A stretch of DNA of 7,250 nucleotides, taken from assembly GCA_009926195.1 (NCBI GenBank), contig RFPK01000101.1, forward strand, positions 1 through 7,250, read 5' to 3'. Of the stretch, positions 5,301-7,250 are shown piece after piece; the first letter of the stretch is position 1, and every line of letters begins with the position of its first letter. The stretch comes from Synechococcaceae bacterium WB4_1_0192 (lineage in GTDB: Bacteria > Cyanobacteriota > Cyanobacteriia > PCC-6307 > Cyanobiaceae). The notes under the pieces are model-generated. The model was not told the DNA's origin, did not search any database, and worked only from the letters and a program-made list of their open reading frames with translations. The translations under genes and the position numbers were made by a program.

Positions 5301-5528
5301 ATGGACAACGGCAACTGGGAGATCGGCTTCAACTCCGTCAACATCGATGACCTGCTCAGCGGCGAGAAAGCCGCGATGACCCTCTGGTTCCTGGCCGGCT
5401 ACCTCAAGGGCCTCTCCGATGGCGGCGAGCTCAGCTGCGGCGAGCGCCGCATGGTGCTGGAACCCGATGGCGAGGGCAGCTGGCGGCTGCACTCGAACAG
5501 CGCCGATGGCGAGGGCAGCTGCGGCTGA
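5301..5528 (+). CDS. Small acidic protein of unknown function
   Basis: 75 residues from ATG 5301, with no clear ribosome-binding site. It begins MDNGNWEIGFNSVNIDDLL, has a hydrophobic-aromatic helix (AAMTLWFLAGYLKGL, about 25-39) and ends in a Gly/Ser/Glu-rich tail. The tail carries three related segments: DGGELSCG, DGEGSWR and DGEGSCG. The last two are coded by an exact 19-base direct repeat 39 bases apart. Net charge is acidic and there is no signal peptide. The nitroreductase gene starts 36 bases after its stop, so the two are probably co-transcribed. The frame is open well upstream only because it lies opposite the iron permease gene. I do not recognise the family. Sensible composition and its position right before a real gene support it. 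Confidence 0.6.
   Translation: MDNGNWEIGFNSVNIDDLLSGEKAAMTLWFLAGYLKGLSDGGELSCGERRMVLEPDGEGSWRLHSNSADGEGSCG
5464..5521. repeat. 19-base direct repeat inside the small acidic protein gene
   Basis: CCGATGGCGAGGGCAGCTG occurs at 5464-5482 and 5503-5521, with no mismatches, starting 39 bases (13 codons) apart. It keeps the reading frame and gives DGEGS twice. A weaker third relative, CCGATGGCGGCGAGC, starts near 5417. Confidence 0.85.
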
Positions 5529-5564
5529 TGGGAAGCTGGCGGCACTGCCGTCCGCAGCTTGCCG

Positions 5565-6212
5565 ATGACCACCCCCGCTGAGCAGTTGCTCACCGCCCTG
5601 CACTGGCGCTACGCCACCAAAAGCTTCGATCCCGGGCGGACGATCGAGCCCAGCACCTGGCAGGCCCTGGAGCAGGCGCTGGTGCTGACGGCCTCGTCGT
5701 ACGGGCTGCAGCCGTGGAAGTTCCTGGTGATCACCGACCCGGCCCTGCGGGCCGAGCTGCGGCCCCATTCCTGGAACCAGAGCCAGATCACCGACTGCTC
5801 GCACCTGGTGGTCCTGCTGAGCAAGCGCACGATCGACCCGGCGGACGCCGACCGCCTGATCGACTGCACCGCGGCGGCCCGGGGCCTGGATCCCGCCATG
5901 CTCGCTGGCTATCGCCAGATGATCCAGGTGGATCTGATCGAGGGTCCGCGCAGCGCTGTGGTCGACGAATGGGCCGCACGGCAGGTCTACATCGCCCTGG
6001 GCAATCTGCTCAGCAGCGCCGCCCTGCTCGGCGTCGACACCTGCGCCATCGAGGGCTTCAGCCCGGCGGACTACGACCGGATCCTTGCGCTGGAAGGCAG
6101 CGACTACCGCAGCTGCGTGGTGTGCGCCTGCGGCCACCGCAGCGCGGACGATCGCTACGCCAACCTGGCCAAGGTGCGCTACCCGGCCACCGATCTGATC
6201 GAACACCGCTGA
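5565..6212 (+). CDS. Nitroreductase-family FMN-dependent NAD(P)H oxidoreductase
   Basis: 215 residues from ATG 5565; a TTG two codons upstream is possible. Nitroreductase-family proteins bind FMN at a homodimer interface and use NAD(P)H to reduce nitroaromatics, quinones and related compounds by two electrons; the natural substrate is often unknown. Motifs seen are RYATKSFD (15-22), the N-terminal FMN phosphate-binding segment; SSYGLQPWKF (44-53), the active-site loop; HLVVLLSKRT, the central strand; ARQVYIALGNLL, a dimer helix; and the C-terminal CACGHRSADDRYANLAKVR, which carries the usual Gly and basic residues. Length is normal (about 215-220). It follows the small acidic gene by 36 bases and is followed by hairpin repeats and a 34-residue membrane peptide gene. 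The protein is cytoplasmic. Confidence 0.94.
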   Translation: MTTPAEQLLTALHWRYATKSFDPGRTIEPSTWQALEQALVLTASSYGLQPWKFLVITDPALRAELRPHSWNQSQITDCSHLVVLLSKRTIDPADADRLIDCTAAARGLDPAMLAGYRQMIQVDLIEGPRSAVVDEWAARQVYIALGNLLSSAALLGVDTCAIEGFSPADYDRILALEGSDYRSCVVCACGHRSADDRYANLAKVRYPATDLIEHR

Positions 6213-6243
6213 GCGATCAGCCAGAAACGCTGAGCGATCAGCG
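6207..6243 (+). repeat. Two 15-base hairpin repeats after the nitroreductase gene
   Basis: CGCTGAGCGATCAGC occurs at 6207-6221, where it contains the nitroreductase stop codon, and again at 6228-6242. Each can fold as GCTGA-GCGA-TCAGC, a 5-bp stem with a GNRA-type tetraloop; the second stem extends to 6 bp. A third near-copy (GCTGAGCCGATCAGC) lies at 6367-6381. Confidence 0.8.
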
Positions 6244-6266
6244 CTGAACCCACGCCGCCGAAGCCG

Positions 6267-6371
6267 ATGAACCGCGCCGCACTGACCGTCAAGCTGCAGA
6301 TCGCCGCGGCGGTCTTCGTGCCCATGCTGGCCCTGGGCCTTTGGCTGAACAGTGTCGGCTTCTTCAGCTGA
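6267..6371 (+). CDS. 34-residue single-span membrane peptide
   Basis: ATG 6267 to TGA 6369-6371 encodes a 34-residue peptide. It starts MNRAALTVKLQ, with two basic residues, then has a hydrophobic helix (IAAAVFVPMLALGLWL) and ends NSVGFFS. By the positive-inside rule the N-terminus should be cytoplasmic. The gene lies 54 bases after the nitroreductase and ends 5 bases before the stop of the convergent arsM. There is no clear ribosome-binding site. Very small membrane peptides of this shape are common in cyanobacteria as photosystem or stress-complex subunits, but this one matches none that I know. The call rests on an uninterrupted frame with a clear membrane helix. Confidence 0.5.
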   Translation: MNRAALTVKLQIAAAVFVPMLALGLWLNSVGFFS

Positions 6372-6381
6372 GCCGATCAGC
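6367..6381. repeat. Third hairpin-repeat copy between convergent stops
   Basis: GCTGAGCCGATCAGC is a one-base variant of the repeats at 6207-6242. It covers the TGA of the 34-residue gene (6369-6371) and the TGA of arsM on the other strand (6377-6379). Its 5-bp stem could form on either transcript, but no T-run follows, so it is a weak terminator candidate at best. Confidence 0.6.
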
Positions 6382-7250
6382 AGCAGCTGCCGGCGGTGCC
6401 ACTGGCGCTGCCGGCTCCGGCCACAGCCTCAGCGCCCTGATCAAAGGGCAGGCTGCTGCCGCAGCCTTCAAACAGGCCGAAGTGGCGCTGGTCGTCGCCG
6501 ATGAACTGGACGTGCGGTGCGAAGCGGCTCTGCTGAAGCATGCGAAAGGTGTTGCCGCACACGGGGAACACCCGCCCCGCCTCGATGCTGTGGTGCTTGT
6601 CGAAGGGCAGGCGCTCTGGGTGGTCGGGGATCGTGCCCTGGTAGATCACCGCCTGGCCGTGGTCCTCGCAGGCGTCCTCCAGCTCCGGGATCTGGAACAG
6701 GCGGTAGGTGGCCGAGAAGAAGCGCGCCTCGCCCAGCAGGGCCCGCAGCTCCGGGTCATTCACCGCCAGGGGCCGATCGCTCACCAGGCGCGGATCGGCG
6801 AAACCGGCAGCGCGGGCGATGCGCAGGAAGTCGTTCCAGTACAGGGCGCCCCCCAGGCATTCGCCATAGAGCACCGGATGGCAACGCACCGGCTCCGGCA
6901 GCCGCCGATCGACGTACACATCCGAGAAGTAGAACTCACCACCCGGCCGCAGCAGACGCTGCACACCCCGCAGCACGGCCGGCTTGTCGGTGGAGAGGTT
7001 GAGCACGCAGTTGCTCACGATCACATCGAAGCTGGCCGGCTCAAGGTCGAGCGCCTCCAGCGCCTCGATGCGTCCCTCGAGAAAGCGCACATTGGCGAAG
7101 CCGAAGCGCTCGGCATGGCCCTGCTGGTGCCGGCGCGCCACCGCCAGCTGCTCGGGCGTCATGTCGACGCCCACCACCGAGCCACGGGCCCCCACCAACT
7201 GCGCCAGCAGGTAGACATCGCGGCCGCTGCCGCAGCCCAGATCCAGCACC
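6377..7250 (-). CDS. arsM: Arsenite S-adenosylmethionine methyltransferase ArsM (3' part)
   Basis: ArsM methylates arsenite stepwise with SAM to mono-, di- and trimethyl arsenicals in the cytoplasm. The N-terminus is beyond the right edge; 290 residues are visible, starting inside motif I (LDLGCGSGRD). Counted from there, the SAM site continues with GVDMTPEQLAVAR (26-38) and FLEGRIE. The arsenic-binding cysteines are C81 in SNCVLNLS and C131 in YGECLGGAL, 50 apart, the same spacing as C174 and C224 of algal ArsM. A third, N-terminal cysteine would lie outside the window. The post-methyl-domain region ends with VFPVCGNTFRML, HFGLFEGCG and a final Cys-Cys pair, typical of ArsM. Its stop is 5 bases from the stop of the convergent small gene. 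No arsR or arsenic transporter gene is in the window. Confidence 0.93.
   Translation of the reverse strand, partial: VLDLGCGSGRDVYLLAQLVGARGSVVGVDMTPEQLAVARRHQQGHAERFGFANVRFLEGRIEALEALDLEPASFDVIVSNCVLNLSTDKPAVLRGVQRLLRPGGEFYFSDVYVDRRLPEPVRCHPVLYGECLGGALYWNDFLRIARAAGFADPRLVSDRPLAVNDPELRALLGEARFFSATYRLFQIPELEDACEDHGQAVIYQGTIPDHPERLPFDKHHSIEAGRVFPVCGNTFRMLQQSRFAPHVQFIGDDQRHFGLFEGCGSSLPFDQGAEAVAGAGSASGTAGSCC

Noticed and set aside
5154..6206. Long minus-strand extension of the iron permease frame
   Set aside because: It is antisense to the nitroreductase and acidic protein genes; family-like sequence begins only near 5153, so a long fusion protein is not supported.
5714..6247. 177-codon frame within the nitroreductase gene
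   Set aside because: It is a shifted-frame shadow of a clearly conserved enzyme.
1..7250. CRISPR array, tRNA, insertion sequence or HIP1 octamers
   Set aside because: No regularly spaced repeats, tRNA-like T-loop sequence, transposase frame or exact GCGATCGC was seen; only shorter CGATCG cores occur.

Overview
The window looks like about 7.25 kb of chromosome from a high-GC picocyanobacterium (Cyanobium- or Synechococcus-like). This rests on gene content and base composition only: a CapA-family protein with a 'YVELAERCHGPI'-type N-terminus, SpoIIAA-like domains, a cyanobacterial-type ArsM, a PF04120 low-affinity iron permease and several small orphan proteins. No exact HIP1 octamer (GCGATCGC) was seen, so the assignment is moderate. 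There are no rRNA or tRNA genes, insertion sequences or CRISPR arrays.

Layout. (1) 1-520, minus strand: the 5' part of an Hsp20 gene, preceded by a small ribbon-helix-helix (RHH) protein gene whose upstream region carries a run of nine G (on the minus strand). (2) 545-780 is non-coding. (3) 781 to about 3401, minus strand: a compact run of five genes, probably one operon. In transcription order they are a small single-span membrane protein, a CapA-family metallophosphatase-like protein, a tandem SpoIIAA-like protein, a cysteine-rich small protein and a secreted Gln-rich protein. The capA-like gene carries a +1 frameshift in a seven-G tract, with every conserved motif intact on both sides. (4) 3507-4581, plus strand: a PEBP (YbhB/YbcL) protein followed by two small RHH regulators, each preceded by striking short inverted and direct repeats that look like operators, and closed by a clear rho-independent terminator at 4704-4728. 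(5) 4740-5153, minus strand: a low-affinity iron permease family protein. (6) 5301-6371, plus strand: an orphan acidic protein, a nitroreductase and a 34-residue membrane peptide. (7) 6377-7250, minus strand: arsM, cut by the window edge, meeting the 34-residue gene tail to tail.

Two parts stand out. The first is the five-gene minus-strand run, which mixes an envelope-type enzyme, a duplicated SpoIIAA-like protein and secreted or metal-binding-like small proteins, and may be an undescribed functional unit. The second is the set of three RHH proteins, two of them back to back, with helically phased repeats next to their starts. How the other genes work together cannot be read from the sequence; the iron permease, nitroreductase and arsM are compatible with general metal and redox stress functions, but no shared pathway is shown.
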